The translations under genes and the position numbers were made by a program. A stretch of 64,000 bases of DNA from Spirosoma telluris. GTDB lineage: Bacteria; Bacteroidota; Bacteroidia; Cytophagales; Spirosomataceae. Within the stretch, counting starts at the first letter, position 1. Each line of letters begins with the position of its first letter. Shown piece after piece: positions 45,780 to 55,807 of this stretch. The stretch is from contig QLII01000001.1 of the NCBI GenBank assembly GCA_003259005.1, positions 7,183,001 to 7,247,000 of the forward strand. The letters run 5' to 3'. The notes beneath the pieces are model-generated. The model was not told where the DNA came from, ran no database searches, and saw only the letters and a program-made list of their open reading frames with translations.

Positions 45780-46417
45780 ATGAAATTAACGATTGAGTAT
45801 TTACAGGAAACCCTGAAGGGCCAATTCGAACTTTCGCTACTTCAGGAGTTGGTAGAAGTGGGCCAATTTAAGCGTGCTCCTGTTGGCTCTTACCTGATTC
45901 GACCAGGGAGTATATCCGTTCTGTTCCCTTTATTATTCGGGGATCGGTTAAAATTATGCGTCCCGATCAGGAAGGCCGGGAAGCGTTACTCTATTACCTG
46001 GGCGGACGGGATGCCTGTGCTATGTCGCTCACCTGTTGCCTGGGCAGCAAGCGGAGTGAAATTACGGCCGTAGTCGAGGAAGAAACGGAAATGATCGCCA
46101 TTCCGGTTGAGAAAGTTGACGAGTGGCTGTGTCGGTATTCCACCTGGAAGCAGTTTGTATTTCAAACGTATCAAAAACGCTTCGACAATTTACTGATGAC
46201 TATCGACGAAGTGATTTTCCATAAACTGGATGAACGCTTACTGGTTTACCTCCAGAAAAAAGTAGCGAGCTGCCAATGCACTGTTCTGACCATCACGCAC
46301 GAAGAAATTGCTCAGGAGCTAGCTACCTCACGGGAAGTGATTTCCCGGTTATTGAAACAACTGGAAAAGAACGGCCAAATTCAGCTATCGCGAAATAAAA
46401 TAACCATGCTGGCCTAA
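45780..46417 (+). CDS. Crp/Fnr-family regulator 2
   Basis: About 212 aa after repair. The sensor fold has PGEYIRSVPFIIRGSVKIMRPDQEGREALLYYL with Cys residues in RDACAMSLTCCLGSK, then a winged HTH: TITHEEIAQELATSREVISRLLKQLE. The Cys-rich segment after the beta-roll resembles Bacteroidota sensors of redox or sulfur species (inference). A lost G at 45906-45908 breaks the frame. Likely regulator of the TauE/DUF2892/thioredoxin genes that follow, two of which have a GTnAy-N4-rTCAC palindrome at the same distance from the start codon. Confidence 0.85.
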
Positions 46418-46429
46418 TTACCAGCCTTT

Positions 46430-46443
46430 GTAACAATTGTCAC
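46430..46443 (+). promoter_or_regulatory. Palindromic candidate Crp/Fnr site upstream of TauE
   Basis: GTAACAATTGTCAC; one mismatch from the perfect palindrome GTGAC-N4-GTCAC. Its last base is 48 nt before the TauE start, exactly as for the site before the DUF2892 gene. Confidence 0.55.
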
Positions 46444-46490
46444 GGAAGTCCTGCACGATACTGTCGAATTTCGCTTAAAAATTAAGCGTT

Positions 46491-47294
46491 ATGACACCAT
46501 TGCAGTTGGCAGGCTTTGCTGCTTCCATTCTTATTGGCGTCAGTCTGGGTTTAATTGGCGGAGGAGGAAGTATCCTGACAGTGCCCGTACTGGTCTATCT
46601 ACTAGGCGTTAATCCGTTGATGTCCACCACGTATTCGCTGTTCGTGGTTGGAACAACCTCCCTGGTTGGGTCCGTTACTTATATGCGGCAGCACCAGATT
46701 AATTATAAAGCCGCTGCAATCTTTTCGATCCCCTCGTTTTTCGCTGTTTACCTGACCCGGAAATTTATCGTCCCGAGCGTTCCCGACACTGTTTTTTCAA
46801 CGCCTACGTTCGTGCTCAGCAAGAGCGTAGCCATCATGATTTTCTTTGCCTTGATTATGTTAGTGGCATCCATGAGCATGATTCGGGATAATTCGCCTAA
46901 AGACCAGCAAGCCAGTGGACAGCTACGCTTCAATCTGCCATTGATTGCCCTGGATGGAATTTTAGTAGGAGTTCTAACCGGCATCGTTGGGGCTGGAGGT
47001 GGTTTTTTGATTATCCCCGCACTGGTGTTGATGGTTCGTCTGCCCATGAAAATGGCAGTAGGCACGTCACTACTAATCATTGCAGCGAATACACTGATTG
47101 GTTTTTGGGGCGGCACCGCTAACCTACACATTGACTGGCCCTTTCTGATCAAATTTACAACGCTTTCGGTTATCGGAATTATGCTGGGCACCTTCCTGGC
47201 GCGGTTTATTCCGAGTCGAAACTTGAAAAAAGGCTTCGGTTATTTCGTACTGGTAATGGGTATCTACATCATTCTTAAAGAAACCCTATTGTAA
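46491..47294 (+). CDS. TauE/SafE-family sulfite/sulfur-compound exporter
   Basis: 267 aa, 8 predicted membrane helices. Two TauE repeats: FAASILIGVSLGLIGGGGSILTVPVLVYLLG at the start and VGVLTGIVGAGGGFLIIPALVLM in the middle, each with the G-G-G-G-S/F motif. Members move sulfite, sulfonates or thiosulfate across the inner membrane. It sits in a cluster of sulfur-linked genes (MBL persulfide dioxygenase remnant, DUF2892, thioredoxin, rhodanese). Confidence 0.92.
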   Translation: MTPLQLAGFAASILIGVSLGLIGGGGSILTVPVLVYLLGVNPLMSTTYSLFVVGTTSLVGSVTYMRQHQINYKAAAIFSIPSFFAVYLTRKFIVPSVPDTVFSTPTFVLSKSVAIMIFFALIMLVASMSMIRDNSPKDQQASGQLRFNLPLIALDGILVGVLTGIVGAGGGFLIIPALVLMVRLPMKMAVGTSLLIIAANTLIGFWGGTANLHIDWPFLIKFTTLSVIGIMLGTFLARFIPSRNLKKGFGYFVLVMGIYIILKETLL

Positions 47295-47336
47295 AAAACT
47301 GCCTCATAAACTCCCTCCATAAAACGTACTAATACA

Positions 47337-47436
47337 ATGAAAATCGGACAAATCTGTAGCGGTTGCCTGTACAAGGGGCTTCTTCTATTGAATCAGACGG
47401 CGAAGTCGTCATCGTCGACCCGCTGCTACAAACCTG
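47337..47436 (+). pseudogene. MBL-fold persulfide dioxygenase-like remnant, copy 1
   Basis: After restoring one G at 47375-47378, the reading is MKIGQICSGCLYKGASSIESDGEVVIVDPLLQT and a stop. This is the first ~33 residues of ETHE1/BlrA-type MBL hydrolases (ASSIESDGEVVIVDP). The metal-binding H-x-H-x-D-H and everything after it is missing. A second N-terminal remnant is at 55449-55553. Confidence 0.6.
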
Positions 47437-47508
47437 ACCAAGGCAAAGTTCATGCCTAAACCTTATTAATTGAGTAATGGTGTAGTTGGTTTAAAATCAG
47501 ATGGCTAT

Positions 47509-47522
47509 GTGATTTTTATCAC
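47509..47522 (+). promoter_or_regulatory. Palindromic candidate Crp/Fnr site upstream of DUF2892
   Basis: GTGATTTTTATCAC; a perfect palindrome of the GTGAT-N4-ATCAC form. Its last base is 48 nt before the start codon at 47570. Confidence 0.55.
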
Positions 47523-47569
47523 CGAACTGGCACACAAAAAGGGGTTATTTCGTCCTAAAAACTACTGGT

Positions 47570-47779
47570 ATGAAAAAGAACATGGGTTCCCTTGACCGGA
47601 CTTTCCGGATTATTGTTGCTATTGTCCTGATTGCCTTATACGCCACTGGTACCATTACCGGGGTCTGGGGGATTGTCAGTTTGGTACTGGCTGGCGTGTT
47701 TTTATTAACCAGTCTGATTAGCACCTGTCCGCTTTACTTACCTTTCGGTATTCGGACGAACCAATCGAAAAAACGATAA
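47570..47779 (+). CDS. DUF2892 (YgaP-like) membrane protein
   Basis: 69 aa, two membrane helices. MGSLDRTFRIIVAIVLI..., GIVSLVLAGVFLLTSLISTCPLYLPFGI is the DUF2892 pattern with the conserved C-P-L-Y. In E. coli YgaP this module is fused to rhodanese. Here it lies with sulfur-handling genes; a rhodanese is encoded at 54829-55125. Confidence 0.88.
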   Translation: MKKNMGSLDRTFRIIVAIVLIALYATGTITGVWGIVSLVLAGVFLLTSLISTCPLYLPFGIRTNQSKKR

Positions 47780-47837
47780 GCCGAATTAGTGCGTGCTTTC
47801 CAGTGAAAGCAAAAACAGTGACTAACCATAAAAAGAG

Positions 47838-48083
47838 ATGTTCAATCTACAAAACTGGGGACTTATGCGAATTGCCCGACTAGCGGCTGGTGGCATTGTG
47901 TTGTGGAACGCACTAGCCGATCATCAGCCGCTACTGGGTCTCATGGGTGGTTTTCTATTGCTTCAGGCGGTGCTGAATATCGGCTGCGGAACGGGTGGTT
48001 GTGGCGTAGCCGCACCCAGACAACAACCGCAGAATTTCACTCAGGAATCGACGAAAGATATCGAATATGAAGAAATACATTAA
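47838..48083 (+). CDS. DUF2892-like small membrane protein with Cys-rich segment
   Basis: 81 aa: two hydrophobic helices (RIARLAAGGIVLWNA; GLMGGFLLLQAVLNIG) and a C-terminal GCGTGGCGVA motif. Layout resembles DUF2892 proteins, but the C-terminal cysteines take the place of C-P-L-Y. Overlaps the next gene by 17 nt, so likely translationally coupled. Confidence 0.7.
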   Translation: MFNLQNWGLMRIARLAAGGIVLWNALADHQPLLGLMGGFLLLQAVLNIGCGTGGCGVAAPRQQPQNFTQESTKDIEYEEIH

Positions 48084-48300
48084 CATCTGGAAAATCGGTG
48101 GTGCCTTGTTAGGTGCCTTAGGCGGTTATCTGTATTGGCACGAGGTCGGATGTCTGACTGGCCATTGCCCAATTCAGTCGCATTGGCAAACTATGACCAT
48201 TTGGGGCAGCACAATGGGTTTTTTAGTGGCCGATCTATTGCATTTGTTCGTACAGACAATTAGTAATCGAAATGGAAACGCAGAAAGGGCAATCCTTTAG
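48067..48300 (+). CDS. DUF6132-like small membrane protein
   Basis: 77 aa. GGALLGALGGYLYWHEVGCLTGHCPIQSHWQTMTIWGSTMGFLVADL shows the G-C-x-x-G-x-C-P-I motif between two helices that marks DUF6132. Commonly found next to sulfur-carrier and thioredoxin genes in Bacteroidota. Its end overlaps the thioredoxin start by 29 nt. Confidence 0.8.
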   Translation: MKKYINIWKIGGALLGALGGYLYWHEVGCLTGHCPIQSHWQTMTIWGSTMGFLVADLLHLFVQTISNRNGNAERAIL

Positions 48301-48597
48301 TGAAATTATTCAGGGAGAAACGCCCGTTCTGGTCGACTTCTTCGCCGAATGGTGCGGCTCCTGCAAAACGATGGCTCCGATCCTGAAAGACTTTTCAAGT
48401 CAAATGGGCGAGACCGTGTCCGTGCACTGAAAATTGATGTGGACAAAAGTCCACTGGTGACCACTGGTTATAAAATACAGGGCGTGCCGACACTGATTCT
48501 GTTTAAAAAAGGACAGATCGTTTGGCGATAGTCGGGTATGGTGTCTGCTCAAAAACTGGAACAAGTTGTCAGTCAGACAGAAAAGAGTTCAAATTAA
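48272..48597 (+). pseudogene. Thioredoxin-like gene, frame-broken and with an internal stop
   Basis: Start METQKGQSFSEIIQGETPVLVDFFAEWCGSCKTMAPIL has the thioredoxin active site, with Ser for Pro (WCGSCK). A lost G at 48406-48408 shifts the frame; restoration continues MGRDRVRALKIDVDKSPLVTTGYKIQGVPTLILFKKGQIVWR, then a TAG at 48529-48531 where a Gln codon (CAG) would be expected, and finally SGMVSAQKLEQVVSQTEKSSN to 48597. The stop cannot be explained by homopolymer error; either a real nonsense change or a substitution error. Confidence 0.7.
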
Positions 48598-48611
48598 TAG
48601 GGTACATCTTC

Positions 48612-48719
48612 ATGAATGAATTTTGGGAGACTCGCTACAGTAGTCCGGTTTATGCGTATGGAACTCAACCGAATGTGAAATGTAATCCTATCAATGCGAC
48701 GCTTTTTCGACGGGCATGA
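48612..48719 (+). pseudogene. Class I SAM methyltransferase, N-terminal remnant
   Basis: MNEFWETRYSSPVYAYGTQPN matches the usual start of small TehB-like methyltransferases (FW-x-x-RY...Y-x-YG-x-x-PN). Coding ends after ~20 conserved residues; the SAM-binding motif is absent. The opposite-strand gene 48691-48999 overlaps its end, so the rest was probably deleted. Confidence 0.55.
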
Positions 48720-48999
48720 TAAAAGCCCGAATCGGGAATTTGGGATGAACGTTTGCATTATGATCCATAATAAAGTGCATAGCGGCTTCCGCTTTTGCTT
48801 CTTCGGTGAAACTGAACAGGAAAATAGAGTCATAAAACTCATCTCCACTGGCAAACCAACTGTCCAGCAGATTAGATGAATCTTCGCCCTTAAACCCACT
48901 CGTTTCAGTAATACTAAAGGCGTTAATGCCAGATTGTTCCATTATTTTGGAAATGGAACGTTTATACGCTTTTAGCGCAGTAACTAACAGTAGTTTCAT
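48691..48999 (-). CDS. PII-like small protein, last gene of RND operon 2
   Basis: 102 aa, soluble. MKLLLVTALKAYKRSISKIMEQSGINAFSITETSGFKG and DSIFLFSFTEEAKAEAAMHFI read as alternating beta-alpha-beta, like a ferredoxin/PII-type fold. I recall homologues next to CzcA/HAE1 RND genes in Bacteroidota, where they may sense the exported compound or metal; this role is inference. It follows the RND gene by 72 nt. Confidence 0.55.
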   Translation of the reverse strand: MKLLLVTALKAYKRSISKIMEQSGINAFSITETSGFKGEDSSNLLDSWFASGDEFYDSIFLFSFTEEAKAEAAMHFIMDHNANVHPKFPIRAFIMPVEKASH

Positions 49000-49071
49000 T
49001 GGCTTAATTTTTAGGGGAGACGACAGGTGTCGTCTCCCTGGTGGTACTTACGTTCGTGGGAATTGACTTAC

Positions 49072-52000
49072 TTACTCCACTTCGTCCAGTTCCAAAACCG
49101 GTTCAGGCTTCTTGTTCTTAAGCATTTTGAAATACAGCAACGGAACTACCAGTAAGGTCAGAAAGGTAGACGTTACCGTACCGCCCATCAGCGAGATGGC
49201 CAGGCCCTGAAAAATTGGGTCGAACAAAATCACCACGGCACCCAGCGCTACGGCACCCGCTGTGAGCAGAATGGGCGTGGTACGAACGGCACCGGCCTCA
49301 ATGATGGCCTGTTTCAACGGAATGCCCTCCTCCAGACGGATGTTCACAAAATCCACCAGCAAGATGGAATTGCGCACCATGACCCCCGCCAGCGCAATGA
49401 AGCCAATCATGGATGTCGCGCTGAAATAGGCGCCCATCATCCAGTGACCCAGCACAATCCCGATCAGCGATAAGGGATGGCCGCCAGCATGATCAGCGGA
49501 ACGGTGAAGTTCTGAAACCAGCCCACAATTAGCATGTAGATGATGAGAATGGCCACCAGAAACGCAATGCCCAGATCCCGGAACACTTCGTAGGTGATCT
49601 GCCATTCGCCATCCCATTTCAGCGAGAAATTATCTTCCAGCTCCGGCTGAGCCATGTATTCTTCGTTCAGGCTGTAGCCATCGGGCAATTTGATGGTGTT
49701 CAGCTTATCGGAGATGGTACCCATGGCGTAGGACGGACTTTCCAGCTTTCCGGCCATATCGGCAAGTACATACACTACTCGTTTCTGATTTTTTCGGAAG
49801 ATGCTTTTCTCCTTGATGTTCTTCACAATCGTGACCAGGTCGCTCACCGGAACGGCATTGCCGCCCTGACCAATGACGTTCAGATTACGCAGATCGGCCA
49901 AATCTGACTTGTCAGCATCGCTCAGTTTGAGCAGAATATTGATCGGCTCCACTGATGCGTTGTCGTGCATGACGCCCACCGGCATGTTGGATAAGGCTGC
50001 GTTGATAACGGCCACGACCTGCGCCGGAGCCACCCCGGCTTTCATGGCTTTTTCCTTGTCTACTTCCAGCTTGTACTGGGGTTGATCGTCCTCCACCATC
50101 CAGTCGACGTCGACCACATCGGGTGTGGCAGCAAACAGTTGTTTCACCTGGCTGGCCACCTGCACTTGCTGGTCATAATCGGGGCCATAGATTTCGGCCA
50201 CCAGCGTCGACAGCACCGGCGGGCCGGGGGGACTTCGACCAGTTTTACATTGGCTCCGTAACGCTGCCCGATGGTCTGAATGCCCGCCCGCATCCCTTTC
50301 ACAATGCTGTGGCTTTGCTCACTGCGGTCTTTTTTATCGACCAGATTCACCTGAATATCGGCGATGTTATCCCCTTGCGCAGATCGTAATGGCGAACCAG
50401 CCCGTTAAAGCTGATGGGCCCGGCCGTACCTACGTAGGTTTGATAATTTTCGACCAGGGGCTGTTTAGCTACGTATTCGGTAATCTCGCGGGCCACGATA
50501 GCGGTCTTTTCGAGGGTGGTGCCTTCGGGCATATCAATCACCACCTGAAACTCATTCTTGTTATCGAAAGGCAGCATTTTAACCGCGACCCCTTTGGTGT
50601 AAAACAGCGTCAGCGTGCCGAGTAGCACCGCCGTGGTACCCAGAATGAACGTCCAGCGTAACCAGCTCTTTTCGAGCATCGGGTTAATCATCGCCTTGTA
50701 AATCTTATATATTCCCGAGTCCTCCAGTTTATCGACCGGGCCATGCGCATGGGATTCGCCTTTTTCGCGCAGAAACAGGTAACCCAGATACGGGGTCAGC
50801 GTGAGCGCCACAATGAGCGAGAGGATCATGGCAATGGACGCGCCAATGGGCATCGGGCTCATGTATGGCCCCATCATGCCCGATACAAAGGCCATGGGCA
50901 GCACGGCCGCAATGACCGTAAACGTAGCCAGAATAGTGGGGTTGCCTACTTCATTGATGGCGAAAATAGCCGCTTGGCGGAACGGTAAACGTTTCATCTT
51001 AAAGTGGCGGTGCATGTTCTCGGCTATGATGATCGAGTCATCCACCACAATCCCCGTAATGAACACCAGCGCAAACAAGGTGATCCGATTCAGGGTGTAG
51101 TCCAGTAAATAATAGCTGAACAGGGTCAGCGCAAAGGTGACGGGCACCGACAAAAAGACAACCAGTCCACCCCGCCAGCCCATGGCCAGCATGACAAAAA
51201 GCGTAACCACCACGATGGCGACAATCAGGTGAAGCAGCAGTTCAGACACTTTTTCGGAAGCCGATTCGCCGTAGTTGCGCGTGGTCGATACGTGAACATC
51301 GTTGGTGATGAGTTCTTTTTTCAGGTGCTCGACTTTGCTCAGGATTTGCTCCGAGAGGTGCATGGCGTCGGCCCCTTTTTTCTTGGCTACCGATAAGGTA
51401 ATGGCCTGATAATCGGAATTGTATGCTTGCTGATGTTTGGCATCGGCCCAGCCATAGCCAAAGGTGACATATTGACTGGGGGCGGCAGCGCCATCGGTAA
51501 TGGTGGCGATCTGTCGCAGGTAGACGGGTTGCTGTTGATTGACACCCACAATCAGGTTGGCAATCTCCTCGCGGCTGGTCAGAAAATTTCCCGTTTCTAC
51601 GGCAAAGGACGTATCATTCTTGACCAGAAAACCCGACATGAGTTGGGCATTGCTGCCCTGTATTTGCTTGGCAATACTCAGAAAGTCGACCTTGCTTTCT
51701 GCCATTTTATCCTTATCAAGCACCACGTTCACCACCCGGCTTCGGCCGCCAATGATCTTCACATCGGCAATGTCGGGGATTTTCTTGATCTCATTGGTGA
51801 GCACTTCGCCCTGCTGGCGCAGGTCAAAATCGCTGGTCGAGTCGCTCCAGAGGGTAACCCCCAGCACCGGCACATCGTCGATTGCGCGGGACTTGATGAG
51901 TGGCAAGGTGACACTCTGGGGCATCCGGTCCATGTTTTTCATCAGCTCGTTATAGAGCTTCACCAGTGAGCGTTCGACATCTTCGCCCACCTTAAACTGG

Positions 52001-52293
52001 ACAATGAGCATGGCCTGCCCCTTCATGGTGGTCGAATACACATACTCGACGCCCTTGATATTGGAAATGATCTTCTCCATCGGCATCACCACTTTGGATT
52101 CGGTTTCTTTGGGCGACGCGCCGGGGAAACCAATGAAAATATCGGCAATGGGTACTTCGATCTGGGGTTCTTCTTCCCGGGGGATTAAAAACGTACTGTA
52201 GGTGCCGATCAGCAGAAACGCGATCATTAACAGGATCGTTAATTTCGACGTCAGAAATGCTTTGGCGATATTACCTGAAAATTCTTCTTTCAT
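49072..52293 (-). CDS. RND efflux permease (HAE1/CzcA-like), operon 2
   Basis: About 1,075 aa after repair. N-terminal helix ([23 protein letters not shown]), porter domain ([24 protein letters not shown]), membrane motif [22 protein letters not shown] (two acidic residues of the proton relay), second porter half and terminal helices ([43 protein letters not shown]). Breaks at 50371-50374, 50226-50231 and 49474-49476 each repair with one base. Proton-driven export of metal or drug. Paired with the adaptor and OMF upstream. Confidence 0.9.
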
Positions 52294-52357
52294 GGGAGTT
52301 GTCGTTGATTACCAGGCTACCTGGCCTGATTCGCCCGGTAAGCGTTTGGCCTGATGC

Positions 52358-53445
52358 TTAATTGAGTTTTACCGGAACCCCATTGTAAAGCTTCCCATCG
52401 GCATGGGTGATGTAGGTCTCCGACGGATTTAAGCCCGAAATCACTTCCACATCATCCCGAACGTTTTGCCCAGTCGCACCCAGCGTAACAGGGCCGTATT
52501 GGCACTGCTCAACGTATAAATTCCGGTTAGCTGATCCTTGTGAATAATGGCGCTGGTGGGTATGCGAACCGATTTTGTATCGGAACCTGCGCTGGCAGCC
52601 TTGGTAGTTGGCAGCACTACATTGACGTACATACCGGCATAAACCCCTTTGCTCCGATTAGCTGGAATACTGATCTTGACCAGGTATTGCCCGCCGGTAT
52701 TTGCCGAGGAGGGGCTGATCTGGTTGATCTGGCTGGCGAAGGAACTGCCGGTGGCTTTGACAATGACGGTGGCTGGACCATTCAGCCTTACCTGACTGAT
52801 TTCGCTCTCGGGCACAGCCGCGCTCACTTGCAGTACGCCCGCCTGTTCGATGGTCAGGATGGGCATACCCGGTGTGGCCATGCTGCCCTCGTCCATCATT
52901 TTTTGGGTCACCAGGCCCGAAAAAGGAGCCCGTAAGCTACTGTAGCCGAGCATCACGTCCACCTCGTTGCGCATTTGTTTAGCCACTTCGAGTCTGGATT
53001 TGGCGGAATTATACTGCAAGGTAATATTGTCCATTTCTTTGGCCGTCGCACTTTCCTGTTTCACCAGGTTGGTGTACCGATTAAAATCTTTTTCGGCTGA
53101 GCGGAAAGCAGCTTCGGCCTCGGCATACATGGCTTCAGTCTGCGCTTTTTTGATGCGGATATCCTGATTGTTCACGCTCACCAGCAGTTGCCCTTTCGAT
53201 ACATGGTCGCCCACTTTGGCGTAAACTCGGGTAATTACCCCCATGAGTTTCGTGCTGATATTGACTGACTGAACGGCTTCGGTCTGGCCACTGACCCGGA
53301 TGCCGGACGAGCTGGTTTGCGTTGGTTTCGATATGCTGACAACAATTGGTTTTTGCGGCTGGCTGTCGGATGACGTTTCTTTTGTTTCGGACGAACAGGC
53401 CACTACGATCAGGAGTAGCCCGGCCATGATGAAAAATCGGATCAT
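52358..53445 (-). CDS. RND periplasmic adaptor (MFP/HlyD-like), operon 2
   Basis: About 362 aa after repair. Lipoprotein signal (LLLIVVACSSETK, Cys ~17), lipoyl/barrel-sandwich half (STKLMGVITRVYAKVGDHVSKGQLLVSVNNQD), coiled-coil hairpin, SLRAPFSGLVTQKMMDEGSMATPG, beta-barrel and C-terminal domain. A lost base in CCC at 52456-52458 causes an early stop; repair gives G-D-D-V-E-V-I-S-G-L-N-P-S-E-T-Y and an end at 52358. Confidence 0.9.
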
Positions 53446-53470
53446 TGGGGGGTAATTAAGTAGTTGGGTA

Positions 53471-54784
53471 TTAATTCGACGGGGCCGTTAAAAACTGTAA
53501 ATAGGCAAGGAGATTATTTTGATCGTAGGTAACCTGCTCGTAAACAAGCTTTTGTTGGGCAAGTTGTGTTTGGGCGGTCAGTAGCTGGGTGGTAGTTTCC
53601 AGCCCTTGCCGGTAACGGTTTTCGGTCAGTCGCAGCACTTCCTCCGCCTGAGAAATCGCACTTTCCTGTTGGTGCCGCTTAAATTTTGTGTTTTCTAGAT
53701 CGCGCATGGCTTTGGTGTAAGCCAGTTGGTTCTGAGCCATTATGTCGTCGAGTTGAACTTTCATTTTGCTGTTGGCAAACGCCTGCGATTTAAGGGCAAA
53801 CTTCGTTTTATTGCCGTTGAATACATCCCATGAGAGTTGCAGGCCCAGCAGATACGAACCCGACCCGAACCCGGCTACCCGTTTATCATTCAGGTAAACA
53901 TCGCCAACGGCGTTGAGCCGGGGTAATCGACTGTATTTGCCCGCGAGTGTCTTCGTTTCAGCAGCCTCGATGGAGGTGGCCAGTGCCTTGAAGTCGGCTC
54001 GGTTGGGTGAAATAGTTCCGGTAAATTCAGTTGCCGTCACCGAGTTTGCAGCCTCCGGTACCTGATAGATGGTGCCGGTTGGTTTGTTCATTAACAGGCT
54101 TAGAAAATCCGACGCATTCTGGATGTTGCTTTTGGCGTCGGCCAACTGGCTTTCCATAGTATTCACATACACCTGCATGTTCAACACATCCGACTTCTGC
54201 ACTAGTCCCTGGGTAAAGCGGTGGGAGGTGAACCGAAGCAAGGCGTTAGCTGTAGCCAGTGCTTTTTCCTGCACACTCACCAGCCGATACGCCAGTTGGA
54301 GTTGCAGATAGGCCTTCGTTACCTCAAAGGTGACGTGTTGCCGGGTGCGCACCGCCATCTGGTCGTAGACTTTGGTCTGAATCCCGGCACTTTTTCGCAT
54401 GTAATAGGCATCGACATTCACCAGCGGCTGCTGAATGGAGGCTTTTGTATAAAAATTACCCGTACTGTATGGTTTATTAAGCAGATCGGGATTGAAGTCA
54501 TTCTGGGTAATGGACTGCTGTTGGAGTTTAAACCCAAAGGCGTTGAGTGGATTATTGGTCGCCATGGCGGTATAGGAAATGCCCACCTGAGGCAGAAACA
54601 TAGCATTGGTCTGCCTGTAATCGGCCTGCGACTTGCTTCGATCCAGCTCGGCCATTTGTATGGATTTATTGGCCATCTGCGAGACCGTCAGCGCTTCGTC
54701 CAGGGTCAGGGTTTTAGCCTCATCCTGGGCGAAAGCGGCATAGCTGGTAACCGTCCATAAAAGCGCAATTGCCGTTTTTTTCAT
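53471..54784 (-). CDS. TolC-like outer-membrane efflux protein (OMF), operon 2
   Basis: 437 aa from ATG at 54784. Signal peptide (MKKTAIALLWTVTSYAAFAQ); first OEP repeat LTLDEALTVSQMANKSIQMAELDRSK and second repeat NTKFKRHQQESAISQAEEVLRLTENRYRQGLETTTQLLTAQTQL. Trimeric channel partner of the adaptor and RND pump downstream; no frame break. Confidence 0.92.
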   Translation of the reverse strand: MKKTAIALLWTVTSYAAFAQDEAKTLTLDEALTVSQMANKSIQMAELDRSKSQADYRQTNAMFLPQVGISYTAMATNNPLNAFGFKLQQQSITQNDFNPDLLNKPYSTGNFYTKASIQQPLVNVDAYYMRKSAGIQTKVYDQMAVRTRQHVTFEVTKAYLQLQLAYRLVSVQEKALATANALLRFTSHRFTQGLVQKSDVLNMQVYVNTMESQLADAKSNIQNASDFLSLLMNKPTGTIYQVPEAANSVTATEFTGTISPNRADFKALATSIEAAETKTLAGKYSRLPRLNAVGDVYLNDKRVAGFGSGSYLLGLQLSWDVFNGNKTKFALKSQAFANSKMKVQLDDIMAQNQLAYTKAMRDLENTKFKRHQQESAISQAEEVLRLTENRYRQGLETTTQLLTAQTQLAQQKLVYEQVTYDQNNLLAYLQFLTAPSN

Positions 54785-54828
54785 AATATGATAAATAGTC
54801 ACAACGTCTAACGCGTGGTCGTATACGT

Positions 54829-55125
54829 TTACTGATTCACTAGTTCATTCACCGACCGCCAGCTGCCTCCATTCTCACAGGTAATGCCCTGTTCCCGCAG
54901 GTAAGCGACGGCCTGTCCGCTGCGGTTTCCGCTGGCGCAACAGAGTACGAGGGGTTGTGGTAAATCGGTAAATTCATTCAGGCGAGTTGGTATTTGCTGT
55001 AAAGGAATATTGATACTGCCTGCTACATGTCCGCCATTGTATTCTTCGGGCGTTCTTACGTCAACGATTGTCTGGTTGGAAGCTTTCATGGTTTTATCCG
55101 TTAAAATGGTTAACAAACTCTTCAT
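54829..55125 (-). CDS. Rhodanese-domain protein
   Basis: 98 aa single-domain rhodanese: VDVRTPEEYNGGHVAGSINIPL and active-site loop CCASGNRSG with the catalytic Cys, and GSWRSV near the end. ATG at 55089 is a shorter alternative. Transfers sulfane sulfur. First gene upstream of the OMF-adaptor-RND-PII run and preceded by a GTGAC-type motif, linking efflux operon 2 to sulfur metabolism (inference). Confidence 0.9.
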   Translation of the reverse strand: MKSLLTILTDKTMKASNQTIVDVRTPEEYNGGHVAGSINIPLQQIPTRLNEFTDLPQPLVLCCASGNRSGQAVAYLREQGITCENGGSWRSVNELVNQ

Positions 55126-55197
55126 CGCTTGTGGCGCTCATTGGCCAGTCAATGAAGATCGACCATGCAAAACTAGATGGATGAAAAAGGGCGTTCT

Positions 55198-55211
55198 GCA
55201 ACATTTGTCAC
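55198..55211 (-). promoter_or_regulatory. Candidate Crp/Fnr site upstream of the rhodanese operon
   Basis: On the minus strand GTGACAAATGTTGC: one perfect GTGAC half-site, a degenerate second half. 73 nt from the rhodanese start. Weakest of the four motif copies. Confidence 0.4.
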
Positions 55212-55448
55212 ACAGCCATGAAAGAACTTCTTTTTTACTGCCTTAACAGTTAGGCTACCATTTAGAATACGACTAAACAAGGGTTGACTTATCGGAAGCA
55301 GGTGAACAAAAGATGAAAGCCTGACGAAAACGGCCACGGTCAAATGAGCTTCTCCTGAAGCTAGAAAAACTAATACTAATCAGTTTTTTGTAACAAATAT
55401 CATGAGACAGCCTTTGCCAGACCGCCAAAATTTAAGCCCTAAAACGTC
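55212..55448. other. Intergenic stretch upstream of the MBL remnant
   Basis: About 240 bp without recognisable gene. No strong repeat or promoter seen. Confidence 0.4.
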
Positions 55449-55553
55449 ATGATTGTAGAACAAATTTATACTGGATGTCTGGCAGAGGCTGCCAATTATA
55501 TTGAACCAGGTGGCGAAGTGGCCAGCGTTTGTTTGGATAATTATGCACAATGA
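55449..55553 (+). pseudogene. MBL-fold persulfide dioxygenase-like remnant, copy 2
   Basis: MIVEQIYTGCLAEAANYIEPGGEVA then unrelated residues and a stop at 55553. The first ~25 residues match the start of ETHE1/BlrA-type proteins (E-Q-I-Y-T-G-C-L-A-x-A-x-Y-x-I-E); all catalytic parts are gone. It is distinct in sequence from copy 1 at 47337. Confidence 0.6.
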
Positions 55554-55807
55554 AAATGAACATACAATGCCCCTATTGTAGCTGACTTGTTCTGATGTCA
55601 ATAAGATGTTTTCGTTGACTCCAATCAGGTAAAAACAGGTCTAGAGTCAATACACGTTTCAATGACTGTCCATCTATTTTAGTAGAAGGCATCAATTGAA
55701 AGCTCGATTTTCTGATTAGAAAGAGCTTTCTGGATAAGGCCAATCAGTTATAAGCCCTGCTAGTCCATCCTGCTGCTCGTATCCCCCCAACGTCCACCTT
55801 TACCAAC

